From the NCBI GenBank assembly GCA_913058335.1, contig CAJXPX010000001.1, positions 340,440 through 404,439 of the forward strand: a stretch of 64,000 nucleotides of DNA, read 5' to 3'. Source of the DNA: an uncultured Hyphomonadaceae bacterium (GTDB lineage: Bacteria; Pseudomonadota; Alphaproteobacteria; Caulobacterales; Maricaulaceae). Positions 1 through 8,824 of this stretch are shown here, piece by piece (position 1 is the first letter of the stretch; each line of letters opens with the position of its first letter). The translations under genes and the position numbers were made by a program. The notes under the pieces were generated by a model, which did no database searches, was not told where the DNA came from, and worked only from the letters and a program-made list of their open reading frames with translations.

Positions 1-426
1 GGGGCTGCGGGACTTTTGATTGGCAATAAAGAAATTGGTGAACGTCTGGGGCTAAAGCCTCGCGCGCGTATTCGTTCTATGGCATCTATCGGATCAGAAC
101 CAACCATCATGTTAACCGGGCCGGAATTTGCAGCTCAGAAAGCGCTAAAACGCGCCGGAATGAACGTAAATGACATAGACCTTTATGAACTAAATGAAGC
201 CTTCGCAGCGGTTGTTCTTCGCTTTATGCAAGCGCTGAAAATCGATCACAGCAATATAAATGTGAATGGCGGCGCGATTGCCATGGGTCATCCTCTTGGG
301 GCCACAGGCGCAATGATCCTCGGCACCATGGTCGATGAGCTTGAGCGGGCTGACAAAGAAACTTCCCTCGTGACGCTTTGTATCGGCGGCGGAATGGGCA
401 CAGCCACTATCATTGAGCGCGTTTAA
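1..426 (+). CDS. Acetyl-CoA C-acyltransferase (thiolase), C-terminal part
   Basis: This is the 3' end of a thiolase; the 5' part lies outside the window. The frame is open from base 1, so the TTG at 16 is not a start. Thiolases cleave 3-ketoacyl-CoA to acetyl-CoA and a shortened acyl-CoA. The C-terminal catalytic blocks are visible: the conserved GHPLGATGA segment with its histidine codon at 289-291, and the CIGGGMGTA segment with the acid/base cysteine codon at 379-381. Twenty-five bases separate it from a FadJ-type gene on the same strand, so the two form a beta-oxidation operon equivalent to fadI/fadJ or fadA/fadB. Confidence 0.93.
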   Translation, partial: GAAGLLIGNKEIGERLGLKPRARIRSMASIGSEPTIMLTGPEFAAQKALKRAGMNVNDIDLYELNEAFAAVVLRFMQALKIDHSNINVNGGAIAMGHPLGATGAMILGTMVDELERADKETSLVTLCIGGGMGTATIIERV

Positions 427-451
427 TCGCAGCTGAGTAAAGGATAAAATT

Positions 452-2674
452 ATGAGTGATTATAAAACATTTACGATGGATTTAGATTCTGACGGAATCC
501 TGACCCTGACAATCGACGTTCCCAATCAGGGCATGAATGTCTGGGATGAACATTTAATGACCGAATTTCCGGATTTCGTCGAACGTCTGATTAGCGATGA
601 TGATGTCAAAGGGGCTGTCATTTGTTCCGGTCGTGACAATGCCTTTATGGCGGGCGCAGACCTTCGTATGCTTGAGAAGAACTCCGGAGCTCTGAATAAA
701 GACTCTTTCGAAGAGAGCATGCATTTGAACCGGTTGTTCCGCCGTATGGAAACCGGCGGGCATACTGTCCGACAGATGCAGCGTGAAGGCAAAAAAGCCA
801 AACCGGTTGCTGTTGCCGTCGAAGGTCTTGCCTTGGGCGGCGGACTGGAACTGGTTCTCGCCTGTCACCACCGCGTCGTTGCGGATAATCCAAAAATCAA
901 ACTCGGTTTGCCGGAAGTCCTCGTCGGTCTTCTGCCCGGCGGCGGCGGCACCCAACGAACTCCACGCCTCATCGGTCTGCAAAACGCGGCCATGATGTGC
1001 ACACAGGGCAAAAATTTGAATCCCAAAAAAGCTCTGGCACAAGGCCTTATCAATGAAGTTGTCGAACCCGGCAAAACTGTTGACGCCGCGAAAGCTTGGG
1101 TCAAAGACAATGTAAAGGGCGTATTACAGCCGTGGGACGTCAAAGGATTTAAAGTTCCGGGTGGAGCAGGATCCATGAATCCGAAAGCGGTTCAATTCTT
1201 TGTTGCCGCCAATGCCATGGCGCTTAAGGAAAGCAAGAATAACTACCCCGCTATCAAAGCCATCATGTCCTGCCTTTACGAGGGCACATCCGTGCCAATG
1301 GATACAGCTGTCGCAATTGAAGTGAAATATTTCTGCAAGCTCCTCGCTGACCCCGTTTCTAAAAACATGATCCGCACTTTGTTCGTAAACAAGCAAGCGG
1401 CCGAAAAAGGCGCCCAGCGTCCCGAAGGTATAGACAAAATCGACATCAAAAAGGTTGGCGTTCTTGGCGCAGGCTTGATGGGGTCGGGCATTGCGCACGT
1501 TACCGCAAAAGCGGGCATGGAAGTTATTTCGCTCGACCGCTCTATGGAAGAAGCAGAGAAATCTGTCGCTTATACGAAGAAGATTTTGGACAAAAACGTC
1601 TCTCGTGGCCGCATGACGCAAGAGCAAGCTGAGGCTTTCTTGGCGCGGATTACGCCAACGGATAATTACGACGATTTAAAAGACGTAGATTTGATTATCG
1701 AAGCTGTTTTTGAACGTCCTGACGTCAAAGCCGATGTCATTAAAAAGACCGAAGCTGTTATCGGCAAAAATGTTGTTTTCGCGTCGAATACCTCCACACT
1801 TCCGATTGGAGGCTTGGCAAAAAGTTCTTCCCGTCCGGATCAGTTCATTGGTATGCATTTCTTCTCTCCCGTAGAAAAAATGCCGCTTTTGGAAATCATT
1901 CCGCATGAAGGCACAGGCGATCTCGCTCTGGCCGCGGCATTTGATTATAATAAAAAAATCCGCAAAACACCTATAGTTGTCAAAGACGTTCGCGGCTTTT
2001 TTACCAACCGTGTTTTCCCGCCTTATGCCAATGAAGCCAGCCTTTTAGTGACAGAAGGCGTCAGCATGGCACTCATCGAAAATAGTGCCTCCTTACTGGG
2101 TCTGCCGATCGGTCCTTTGGCCGTTACAGACGAAACCACTCTGAAACTCGGTTACGACATTATGACCTCAACCAAAGAGGAAATGGGCGACGAATACGTC
2201 CCGACGGGCTCTGAGGAATTTTACGAGAACATGGTTACTAAATGGGATCGGGCGGGTCGCCGCTTCGGGGCCGGATTCTATGACTATGATGAAGACGGGA
2301 AACGCTTAGGTTTGTGGAAGGGTATGACAGATCACTATCCGCTTGCTGAAGAACAACCTTCGGCAGAGGAAGTGATGGAACGCCTACTTTACGCCCAACT
2401 TATCCCTACGGCGAATTGTTACGCTGAAGGCGTTGTGCCGGATCCGCAAAGTGCCGATCTTGGCGCCATTTTTGGTTGGGGTTTCCCGCCTTATACAGGT
2501 GGACCGCTCTCCTATATCGATACGATCGGATTGGAAGCCTTTATCACAACTGCGGATAATCTAGCGCAGCGTCACGGCGCGCGTTTTACACCGCCGCAAA
2601 TGTTCCGCGACAAGGCAAAAGCCGGCGAAACAATTTATGAGAAAAAAGCTAAAAATGATAAAAAGGCTGCTTAG
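452..2674 (+). CDS. Bifunctional enoyl-CoA hydratase / 3-hydroxyacyl-CoA dehydrogenase (FadJ-type)
   Basis: This is a 740-residue fatty-acid oxidation alpha subunit. The crotonase half (about residues 1-230) has the oxyanion segment AGAD near 67-70 and both catalytic glutamates, E133 in GGGLE and E155 in LPEV. The dehydrogenase half starts near 335 with the NAD-binding motif GAGLMGSGIAHV and continues with the SNTSTLPI and GMHFFSPVEKMPLLE blocks that hold the catalytic His-Glu pair. It converts trans-2-enoyl-CoA to 3-ketoacyl-CoA, which the upstream thiolase then cleaves. The start is supported by AAAGGA at 440-445, just before ATG 452. A hairpin overlaps the stop codon. Confidence 0.95.
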   Translation: MSDYKTFTMDLDSDGILTLTIDVPNQGMNVWDEHLMTEFPDFVERLISDDDVKGAVICSGRDNAFMAGADLRMLEKNSGALNKDSFEESMHLNRLFRRMETGGHTVRQMQREGKKAKPVAVAVEGLALGGGLELVLACHHRVVADNPKIKLGLPEVLVGLLPGGGGTQRTPRLIGLQNAAMMCTQGKNLNPKKALAQGLINEVVEPGKTVDAAKAWVKDNVKGVLQPWDVKGFKVPGGAGSMNPKAVQFFVAANAMALKESKNNYPAIKAIMSCLYEGTSVPMDTAVAIEVKYFCKLLADPVSKNMIRTLFVNKQAAEKGAQRPEGIDKIDIKKVGVLGAGLMGSGIAHVTAKAGMEVISLDRSMEEAEKSVAYTKKILDKNVSRGRMTQEQAEAFLARITPTDNYDDLKDVDLIIEAVFERPDVKADVIKKTEAVIGKNVVFASNTSTLPIGGLAKSSSRPDQFIGMHFFSPVEKMPLLEIIPHEGTGDLALAAAFDYNKKIRKTPIVVKDVRGFFTNRVFPPYANEASLLVTEGVSMALIENSASLLGLPIGPLAVTDETTLKLGYDIMTSTKEEMGDEYVPTGSEEFYENMVTKWDRAGRRFGAGFYDYDEDGKRLGLWKGMTDHYPLAEEQPSAEEVMERLLYAQLIPTANCYAEGVVPDPQSADLGAIFGWGFPPYTGGPLSYIDTIGLEAFITTADNLAQRHGARFTPPQMFRDKAKAGETIYEKKAKNDKKAA

Positions 2675-2683
2675 GCAGCCTTT
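2662..2683 (+). terminator. Hairpin overlapping the fadJ-type stop codon
   Basis: A perfect 9-bp inverted repeat, AAAGGCTGC / GCAGCCTTT, has the loop TTAG, and that loop contains the TAG stop codon (2672-2674). Only three T residues follow, so it could be a weak intrinsic terminator or a 3' stabilising hairpin. The coding sequence itself forms the left arm. Confidence 0.6.
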
Positions 2684-2693
2684 CAGGCCTAAG

Positions 2694-2825
2694 CTAGACA
2701 CCACGTAAGACAGCCCTGCGATCCAAGGCGCTAAGCCGTTGCTCGCGCCTTAGCCTCCAAGAAAAAACATCTCCGGACTGAGCGCGTAAGAGAATGATCA
2801 TGTAGGCAATCAGCGCAATAAGCAC
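2694..2825 (-). CDS. Possible small single-span membrane protein
   Basis: Read on the minus strand from GTG 2825 this gives 43 residues, with the hydrophobic stretch LIALIAYMIILL followed by the basic tail SWRLRREQRLSALDRR. The same frame stays open upstream to about 2890 and remains protein-like (KTKREFYSLTTIV), but it has no ATG; the nearest ATG (RC of 2869-2871) is one base out of frame. It could be a GTG-started small gene, a frameshifted remnant or chance. It would need its own promoter, because a terminator separates it from the upstream minus-strand gene. I do not recognise the family. Confidence 0.25.
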   Translation of the reverse strand: MLIALIAYMIILLRAQSGDVFSWRLRREQRLSALDRRAVLRGV

Positions 2826-2932
2826 GATGGTCGTTAATGAATAAAACTCTCTTTTCGTCTTATTAGGCCATTTGCTTTTTGGGGGTCCAGTAAATCAAGT
2901 TTTGCCTATTCCCCTATATTGGACAAAGCATA

Positions 2933-2960
2933 AAAAAGACCCGAGGAAGCGGGCCTTTTT
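2933..2960 (-). terminator. Intrinsic terminator of the host-attachment-family gene
   Basis: Read on the minus strand, the arms AAAAAGGCCCG and CGGGTCTTTTT enclose the loop CTTCCT with one A-C mismatch, and the right arm runs into six T residues. It lies 16 bases after the stop of the minus-strand gene at 2976. Confidence 0.8.
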
Positions 2961-2975
2961 CAGTATTTTTCGTGC

Positions 2976-3377
2976 TTATTTGCGAGCGGCTGCAATAGAC
3001 TTTTCTATGTCTGGCAATGTCGCGTTGATCAACGTCTTGTTCATCTCCAATAGAATTTTATCGTTTACTTCCTTATGTAAAAGCGGACGTATTTCACCCA
3101 ATGTTTCCGGGTCAGCTGCGAGGATTAGGTTTTCAAATTTTCCTTTATGAACGTGCTCATAGAGGCGCTCCGCAACTTGTTTGGAAAATGTGGCTTCCAT
3201 AGACTCTTTATCAGTCCGTTCAGAAGGCGATTTACCGGACGGGCCTTCATCAGCGAGGTTTTGAGGTGTCCAATGACCTTCCATTTTAAGATGCGCGCCG
3301 TCTTGCCGATATAATTTAGCTTCTTCCCCTGTTGCGATTAAAACTAATGTATCTTTAGGCAGGTGTAATTCGGTCAT
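2976..3377 (-). CDS. Host attachment family protein (PF10116-like)
   Basis: This 133-residue soluble protein matches the family named 'protein required for attachment to host cells' after an Agrobacterium/Azospirillum gene. Seen here are the N-terminal strand TLVLIATGEEAKLY, a variable polar middle and the conserved C-terminal half with LILAADPETLGEIR, followed by LINATLPDIEKSI. No signal peptide or membrane segment is visible. The biochemical role of the family is unclear, and its fold resembles the eRF1/Pelota central domain. AAGGAG lies six bases before ATG 3377. It stands alone, with its own terminator, between two fatty-acid genes of opposite orientation. Confidence 0.8.
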   Translation of the reverse strand: MTELHLPKDTLVLIATGEEAKLYRQDGAHLKMEGHWTPQNLADEGPSGKSPSERTDKESMEATFSKQVAERLYEHVHKGKFENLILAADPETLGEIRPLLHKEVNDKILLEMNKTLINATLPDIEKSIAAARK

Positions 3378-3560
3378 TTTATCTCCTTATTATAAATCTA
3401 CTTAAGTAACGTCATGACAGGGTGTTTGTTGCAATTAATTAAATTACATACTCAGAGAGAATTAAAGAGAAAACGTTTTCCTAAGGTTTTCATGCCACAC
3501 TCGTCATCTACCCCCGGGGGCTGGTTAAGTAAGCCTCTGAATATACAATAAAGGTATTGC

Positions 3561-4334
3561 ATGGATGCTGACGTCAAATTCTCGATGATCACTGGCCGGA
3601 TAGGCCGTATCCAGTTAACACAGCCTGCTAAACGCAACGCGCTTAGCGCTGCGATGTGGAAGCAGCTCTTGGGATGTCTGGAAGAAGCCGCTGACACACC
3701 CGCGCTAAAAACGCTTATCATCACAGGCGATGGCGAACATTTTGCCGCGGGGGCGGATATTTCAGAATTTGAATCGCTTTATGCGACACCGGAAAAGTCA
3801 AAAGAAATTTCTTTCATAATCGCCCAAGCGTTAGAAGCCGTGGCCATCTTCCCCAAACCCACTATCGCTAAAATTCGCGGCGCCTGCATCGGCGGTGGCT
3901 GCGGAATTGCTCTGGCTTGCGATATTCGTATTGCAGACGGGACTTCCAAATTTGCTATTACTCCCGGAAAGTTGGGCTTGGTTTATCCTTTCGCCGATAT
4001 GAAACGTTTAATTCAGGCTGTAGGAATAAGCGGTGCCAAAGATATGCTGTTCTCCACCCGCACCGTTTTGGCCGACGAAGCCATGGAAATGGGTCTTATA
4101 AATCGTCTTACCGATCAATATGAACTAGACCAAGTTGTGCGAGACTACGCGCTGTCAATTTCGGACATTTCGGGTGAATCGGTCTCCATTACAAATAAAA
4201 TGTTTATGGCTTACGAGGCTGGACAGAGAGTAGAAAGCCAAAAAACGAAAGACTGGTTCCAAGCTGGTTTTTCAAGCAATGATTTCAAAGAAGGCTATCA
4301 AGCTTTTCTAGAAAAACGAAAACCTGATTTTTAA
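3561..4334 (+). CDS. Enoyl-CoA hydratase/isomerase (crotonase) family protein without the hydratase glutamates
   Basis: This 257-residue crotonase-fold protein has the oxyanion segment AGADISEF near 63-70 and the core block IRGACIGGGCGIALACD at 106-121. In true hydratases this block reads GGGLE; here the glutamate position is Gly115. The second glutamate, normally in PEV/PEI about 20 residues later, is also replaced (segment TPGKLGLVYP). It is therefore unlikely to hydrate enoyl-CoA. It could be an isomerase, decarboxylase or hydrolase of the superfamily, acting on a CoA thioester. AAAGG lies before ATG 3561. The downstream neighbour converges from the other strand. Confidence 0.85.
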   Translation: MDADVKFSMITGRIGRIQLTQPAKRNALSAAMWKQLLGCLEEAADTPALKTLIITGDGEHFAAGADISEFESLYATPEKSKEISFIIAQALEAVAIFPKPTIAKIRGACIGGGCGIALACDIRIADGTSKFAITPGKLGLVYPFADMKRLIQAVGISGAKDMLFSTRTVLADEAMEMGLINRLTDQYELDQVVRDYALSISDISGESVSITNKMFMAYEAGQRVESQKTKDWFQAGFSSNDFKEGYQAFLEKRKPDF

Positions 4335-4374
4335 GAGCTATCTACCGAAGACTTTAGCTCGGATCATCAGCTGT

Positions 4375-5925
4375 TTATTTGTAATCTTTCGCCATAGAGA
4401 GCGTAAGGCTGTCTATAAATGCTTCAGCATGCTGAATAAGTTCATCCCGAGTTTGTTCGTCCATTTTTGCAAGATTTCGATACGGCATCGCTAACCGGTT
4501 ATTTGCTTCAAGCTTGTCCCGATTGCGATGAAGAAAATGCCAATAAAGCGAATTGAAGGGGCAGGCTTTTTCCCCAATTCTATCTTTCACATTATAGGAA
4601 CAATTTTTGCAATAATCGCTCATTCGGTTGATGTAAGACCCACTGCTTATATAGGGCTTTGACCCTAGCAATCCGCCATCGGCATACTGACTCATGCCTA
4701 GCGTGTTGGGCAGCTCAACCCACTCAAAGGCGTCCAGATAAACCGATAAATACCACTCATGCACGTCGTAAGGATCAACCCCAATAAGTTGCGCAAAATT
4801 TCCCGTAATCATTAAGCGTTGAATATGATGGGCATAAGCGTAGTTCAGAGTTTGCGAAATCGTTTGAGACAGGCAATGCATCTCTGTATCGCCCGTCCAG
4901 TAGAAATCTGGTAGTTTCAGGTCTGCTTCAAGAAAATTTTGCGTTTTATATCCAGGCATTTCGAGCCAGTAGATGCCGCGTACATATTCGCGCCAACCTA
5001 TGATTTGACGGATATAACCTTCGGCCGCATTTATTGGGACTTTCCCATTCAGATAAGCTGTTTCAACTCTTTCGCAAACCTCCATAGGACTTATTAAACC
5101 GGTATTTATATATGGCGAAATTATGGAGTGGAACATGAACGGCTGGTCCGTTACCATCGCGTCCTGATAGTCTCCGAACTGTGACAATTGATTTTCTACA
5201 AAAAAGTCCAGAACGTCCAGTGCCACTTCCCGAGTGACGGCGTAAAAAAATTCATCGGTGTTTCCTATGCGGCTCTTAAACAGCTCATTCACCATTTTCA
5301 CTACATTTTGAGTTGTTTCATCGGGCATGAATTTTAGCGCCTCAGGAAAATTCATGTTATCCTTAGGTGGTTTCCGGTTTTGTTTGTCAAAGTTCCATTT
5401 CCCTTCTACGGGTTTATCCCCTTCCATAAGCAAACCCGTTTTCCGACGAATGTCATGATAAAAGTTTTCCATACGGTAAGTTTTTCGGTCTTTGGCCCAG
5501 TCAGAAAACTCTTCCTTTGAGGTGATGAAGCGATCATCCGGAGTAATTGTAACTGGAATTTCGAGAGCGGACTCCCATCCCTGAACGTCTTTCAAAACGC
5601 GGTAGATTGACGGCTCACAAACGCGAATTTGATCTACATCATGATGTGATAGAGCCCGCTTTACTTCCTTACGAAACGTGCCCTTATTGTTTTTATCAGT
5701 TAGTTTGACGTAATCGACTGTCCATCCCTGTTCGCGTAACTCTTCGGAAAAATGCCGCATTGCGGAAAATAAGAAGACGAGTTTTGTCCGATGATGCGGT
5801 ACCGTATCCGCCTCATGCATGACTTCCATCATCAGAATGATACACTCCTCAGGCTCACTCACCGCTATGGACGATAAGTTATGGGATAGCTGATCAGCAA
5901 AAATGGGTATCAAAACTTTAGGCAT
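4375..5925 (-). CDS. Cryptochrome/photolyase family protein, Fe-S type (PhrB/FeS-BCP-like)
   Basis: This 516-residue DNA repair flavoprotein resembles the iron-sulfur bacterial cryptochromes and (6-4) photolyases, of which Agrobacterium PhrB is the reference. The N-terminal antenna domain begins MPKVLIPIFADQL. Cysteines at 351, 439, 442 and 455 (the last three in YCKNC and ACPF) match the four [4Fe-4S] ligands of PhrB within one residue. The active-site region AYAHHIQRLMITGNF at about 363-377 carries the catalytic histidine. The expected role is light-driven repair of (6-4) photoproducts. It is divergent from nadC, with about 77 bases for both promoters. Confidence 0.92.
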   Translation of the reverse strand: MPKVLIPIFADQLSHNLSSIAVSEPEECIILMMEVMHEADTVPHHRTKLVFLFSAMRHFSEELREQGWTVDYVKLTDKNNKGTFRKEVKRALSHHDVDQIRVCEPSIYRVLKDVQGWESALEIPVTITPDDRFITSKEEFSDWAKDRKTYRMENFYHDIRRKTGLLMEGDKPVEGKWNFDKQNRKPPKDNMNFPEALKFMPDETTQNVVKMVNELFKSRIGNTDEFFYAVTREVALDVLDFFVENQLSQFGDYQDAMVTDQPFMFHSIISPYINTGLISPMEVCERVETAYLNGKVPINAAEGYIRQIIGWREYVRGIYWLEMPGYKTQNFLEADLKLPDFYWTGDTEMHCLSQTISQTLNYAYAHHIQRLMITGNFAQLIGVDPYDVHEWYLSVYLDAFEWVELPNTLGMSQYADGGLLGSKPYISSGSYINRMSDYCKNCSYNVKDRIGEKACPFNSLYWHFLHRNRDKLEANNRLAMPYRNLAKMDEQTRDELIQHAEAFIDSLTLSMAKDYK

Positions 5926-6002
5926 ATATTTATTACGTGCCTTCGAAGCATAAGTATCAAAAATTTCTCGTCATCAGCCTGTTTGGTCTTTATGAGGGGC
6001 TC

Positions 6003-6866
6003 ATGAAATCTTTGCCCCCTTTGCCCCAAATTATCATTGAACCGATTGTCAGGCTGGCTCTAGCCGAGGATTTTGGGGTGTCGGGCGATCTGACGGCTAA
6101 TCTCCTGATCCCGGCAGAGGCTAATGGGACTCTTGTTATGCGGGCGCGCGAAAACGGCGTGATTGCCGGATTACAAGTCGCCGCTCTCACCTACGCTCTT
6201 GTAGATCCAGCAATGCGCTTTAAGCCCCAACTCAATGACGGGACCACTGTTAAAGCAGGTGATATTATCGCTGAAATTCACGGCCCTAGCCGAAGCTTGT
6301 TATCCGCTGAACGGGTCGCTCTGAATTTTCTGGGACGGCTTTCCGGCGTCGCGACATTAACCCGCCAATATGTCGAGCGGGTCAAAGAGACAGGTGTCCG
6401 TATTGCAGCCACACGGAAAACGACCCCTGGATTACGCGCTTTGGAGAAACAGGCCGTGCTGGCCGGAGGGGGGTTTACCCACCGCGAAAGCCTCGCCTCC
6501 GCGATTATGATAAAAGATAATCACATCGCTTTGGCAGGCGGGGTCGAAGCCGCGCTTTCTACTCTTAAAGCGAGAGCAGACCACATGACCCGCATCAGCG
6601 TGGAAGTGGATACGTTGGAGCAATTGAAAACGGTTCTGACCTATGAGCCCGATGTTGTTCTTCTGGACAATATGGGCCCCGATGAATTGCGCGAGGCTGT
6701 GTCTTTGATCAAAGCCTCTAAATATAATCATCCTGTCTTAGAAGCTTCCGGCGGCGTTAATTTAGACACGGTTAAAAGACTGGCAGAAACGGGAGTCGAT
6801 GTTATTTCCATAGGTGCGCTCACCCATTCTGCGCCGAATTTCGATATCGGCATGGACGAGGCGTAA
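6003..6866 (+). CDS. nadC: Nicotinate-nucleotide pyrophosphorylase (carboxylating)
   Basis: This quinolinate phosphoribosyltransferase, 287 residues from ATG 6003, makes nicotinate mononucleotide from quinolinate and PRPP in de novo NAD synthesis. Family blocks seen are EDFGVSGDLTA near the N terminus, LSAERVALNFLGRLSGVAT, the substrate-binding TRKTTPGLR, KDNHI, and the C-terminal VLLDNM and EASGGV barrel motifs. A longer frame opens at GTG 5937, but GAGGGG lies five bases before ATG 6003 and the family normally begins at this point. Neither nadA nor nadB is in the window. Confidence 0.95.
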   Translation: MKSLPPLPQIIIEPIVRLALAEDFGVSGDLTANLLIPAEANGTLVMRARENGVIAGLQVAALTYALVDPAMRFKPQLNDGTTVKAGDIIAEIHGPSRSLLSAERVALNFLGRLSGVATLTRQYVERVKETGVRIAATRKTTPGLRALEKQAVLAGGGFTHRESLASAIMIKDNHIALAGGVEAALSTLKARADHMTRISVEVDTLEQLKTVLTYEPDVVLLDNMGPDELREAVSLIKASKYNHPVLEASGGVNLDTVKRLAETGVDVISIGALTHSAPNFDIGMDEA

Positions 6867-6874
6867 AAAGCCAT

Positions 6875-6905
6875 AAAAAAAAACGCGTCTCCGAAGGAAA
6901 CGCGT
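6875..6905 (-). terminator. Intrinsic terminator of the SleB-type hydrolase gene
   Basis: On the minus strand ACGCGTTTC and GAGACGCGT pair around CTTCG with one G-U pair, followed directly by nine T residues (A tract 6875-6883 on the plus strand). It lies 22 bases beyond the stop at 6928. The plus-strand nadC has no T run here. Confidence 0.85.
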
Positions 6906-6927
6906 CATGCCTCAAATATATTTCCGC

Positions 6928-7692
6928 TTAGATCGGAGGCGCGACATTCATTGTCGTGCTCTTACGAGCGGGTTGTTCCTGCCATTTGAAGCGGTAGAAT
7001 TTATGAACCCCAATTTGGCCATTATAACGGAGCGTTTTGGCCCAGGGCGGATTCACCCAAAGTGTATGATAATGTGTAGCATTATTCGTGAGCTTAGGGG
7101 CTGAACCCGTCATGCTAAGGGCCGCAATCGCTTTGGAACGCTCCCAGGCTTTGCCCTTTGGCAGGTGATTGATATTACTATCGCAAGTAAAGCTGAATTG
7201 GCAACCATGTTTGCGCTCGGAGCCCTGAAAGACAACGCCGCAAATTGAATTCGGGTAATGTTTAGAAGAAACGCGATTCTGGATCACTTCAGCGACGCCT
7301 ATTTGACCGGACCGGGTTTCGCCGCGAGCTTCGTAATAAATTGCTTCAGAGAGGCAATTAAGCTCTTCCATGTCATATTTAGCGAGTTGTCGAACAAGCG
7401 GCTGTGATTTAGTTAGCGTTTTAATCGCCGCATTGTCCCGCTGCGCAGGCGTTGACAACTCTGCATTAGTTACAACGTCTGTCAGCTCAGACGCCAAAGT
7501 GTCAGTCTCATAGAAATCAGCTGTATCAGACGCTTTTACAACTTCAGTAAAAACATCCGCTCTCGCAGCCCATTCCGCAGCGATACGCTGAGACTCGGCT
7601 TTTTGTGCGATTGCCGGAAAAGCAACGCTTGCTGCTCCCACAGCAACTAAGCCTAATGTCCAGCCCGCAAAGATATATCTTTTCTTACCCAT
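6928..7692 (-). CDS. Cell wall hydrolase, SleB/Hydrolase_2 family, exported
   Basis: This exported hydrolase is 254 residues from ATG 7692. A signal peptide (GKKRYIFAGWTLGLVAVGA, then VAFPAIAQ) leads into a charged linker. The C-terminal catalytic domain contains the diagnostic LNCLSEAIYYEARGE with the glutamate of the SleB fold, then GVAEVIQNRV and CGVVFQG. SleB enzymes cleave the peptidoglycan glycan strand; in proteobacteria the family probably remodels the wall rather than acting in spore germination. A longer reading from ATG 7806 would put 38 residues before the signal peptide; neither start has a convincing Shine-Dalgarno. It has its own terminator. Confidence 0.87.
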   Translation of the reverse strand: MGKKRYIFAGWTLGLVAVGAASVAFPAIAQKAESQRIAAEWAARADVFTEVVKASDTADFYETDTLASELTDVVTNAELSTPAQRDNAAIKTLTKSQPLVRQLAKYDMEELNCLSEAIYYEARGETRSGQIGVAEVIQNRVSSKHYPNSICGVVFQGSERKHGCQFSFTCDSNINHLPKGKAWERSKAIAALSMTGSAPKLTNNATHYHTLWVNPPWAKTLRYNGQIGVHKFYRFKWQEQPARKSTTMNVAPPI

Positions 7693-7806
7693 TGGCGCGC
7701 TCAATAAAGGTCTGCGGGAAAAGCCACAACAGTTGGTTCCATCCTGAATGCAGTTTTTTTCTAAAAGCGGGTAAACTGTTGCAATCAGGTCACTAAAAAA
7801 CACCAT

Positions 7807-8074
7807 ATATTGTTTTTAATTTTTTATTTTACTATATATAGACACATCTTTTTATGCTGATAACTGTTAATTAACACTCATAATTAGTTGTAAGCGAAGT
7901 TTGATTCTCTCTTAATAGGTATTATTGTAACTTTTCTCTCTGCGTTTTTTTTATTTTTAGAAGTCTTTGAAGACAAATTTTTTATCTAAATACCCTTGGA
8001 TTTTATTCCTTAAACCGTTGAGTTCATTTCACACAAAAATTGAATTTACGTCAAAACTCTCCATAAGACGGTTT
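7807..8074. other. AT-rich divergent promoter region
   Basis: These 268 bases between the divergent SleB and TauE-type genes are strongly AT-rich, with runs such as TTTTTAATTTTTTATTTTA and the palindromic TTAATTAA near 7868-7875. A TTG-started in-frame extension of the downstream gene covers 7967-8074 but does not look like protein. No hairpin or gene was found; the stretch probably holds both promoters. Confidence 0.5.
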
Positions 8075-8824
8075 ATGAAAATTGCCCTCATAATATTAAT
8101 TTCAGCCTTTATCACAGCCGGTATATCCGGCGTGTTCGGAATGGGCGGCGGTCTCATTTTTATGGGCATCATCGCCACTTTCCTGACCGTCACCGAGGCA
8201 ATGGTCGTTCACGGGGCGGTTCAAAGCGTCAGCAATAGCTTCCGGGCTTATCTGCTCCGGGATGGCATATGTTGGAATATATTAGGGTGGCAACTTCTGG
8301 GCGCTTTACCCGCCATTCTGATTTTGGCTCTCGCATCTGTCACATTAAATAAAGGGCAGCTTTTTCTGGCTCTCGGCCTTTTGCCTCTTTTACTTTGGCT
8401 GCCAAAGGGGTGGTTGCAAGGTGACGCCAAGAAACCCTCCAATGCGATTTTATGCGGAGCGATGGTGATGGGGCTTAACCTCACAGCCGGGGTAGCGGGT
8501 CCTGCTCTCGACTTTTTCTACGTCAAAACCACTCTGACTCGGCACCAAATTGTTGCCACTAAAGCCGTCACGATGTTTGCCTCCCATATGGTCAAAATTC
8601 TTTATTTCGGACTTCCACTGGCTGCCAGCGGCGGATTGAGCGGATTGCCGCAATGGTGGGTTTTTATGCTCGCCATTCCAGCAGTGATGGCCGGGACCTA
8701 TATGGGCACGCGTTTATTAAAACACTTTTCCGACATCGGCTTTCGATCGGTTAGCCGCTATCTTGTCACTTTTATCGGATGTGTCTATGTGCTGAGAGGT
8801 TTGTCTCTTCTAGGCTTTCTCTGA
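8075..8824 (+). CDS. Sulfite exporter TauE/SafE family membrane protein
   Basis: This integral membrane protein is 249 residues from ATG 8075. It has repeated hydrophobic helices, an early glycine-rich motif (FGMGGGLIFMG, residues about 20-30) and the paired-repeat pattern of the TauE/SafE family (PF01925). The second repeat has GVAGPALDFFYVKTTLTRHQIVATKA near the middle. The family exports organosulfonates, sulfite or similar anions; the substrate here cannot be read from sequence. A TTG at 7967 gives a 36-residue N-terminal extension that is probably not translated. The 3' end overlaps the converging EamA gene by 40 bases. Confidence 0.85.
   Translation: MKIALIILISAFITAGISGVFGMGGGLIFMGIIATFLTVTEAMVVHGAVQSVSNSFRAYLLRDGICWNILGWQLLGALPAILILALASVTLNKGQLFLALGLLPLLLWLPKGWLQGDAKKPSNAILCGAMVMGLNLTAGVAGPALDFFYVKTTLTRHQIVATKAVTMFASHMVKILYFGLPLAASGGLSGLPQWWVFMLAIPAVMAGTYMGTRLLKHFSDIGFRSVSRYLVTFIGCVYVLRGLSLLGFL

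Noticed and set aside
554..1176. Long minus-strand open frames inside the fadJ-type gene
   Set aside because: They are antisense shadows of a clearly conserved gene and have no family resemblance or ribosome sites.
5937..6002. GTG-started N-terminal extension of NadC
   Set aside because: GAGGGG before ATG 6003 and the usual family start argue against the extra 22 residues.
7967..8074. TTG-started N-terminal extension of the TauE-type protein
   Set aside because: AT-rich promoter-like DNA; the natural hydrophobic N terminus begins at ATG 8075.
8785..8824. Assembly error suggested by the 40-base convergent overlap
   Set aside because: Both C termini look natural for their families, and short 3' overlaps are common in compact genomes.
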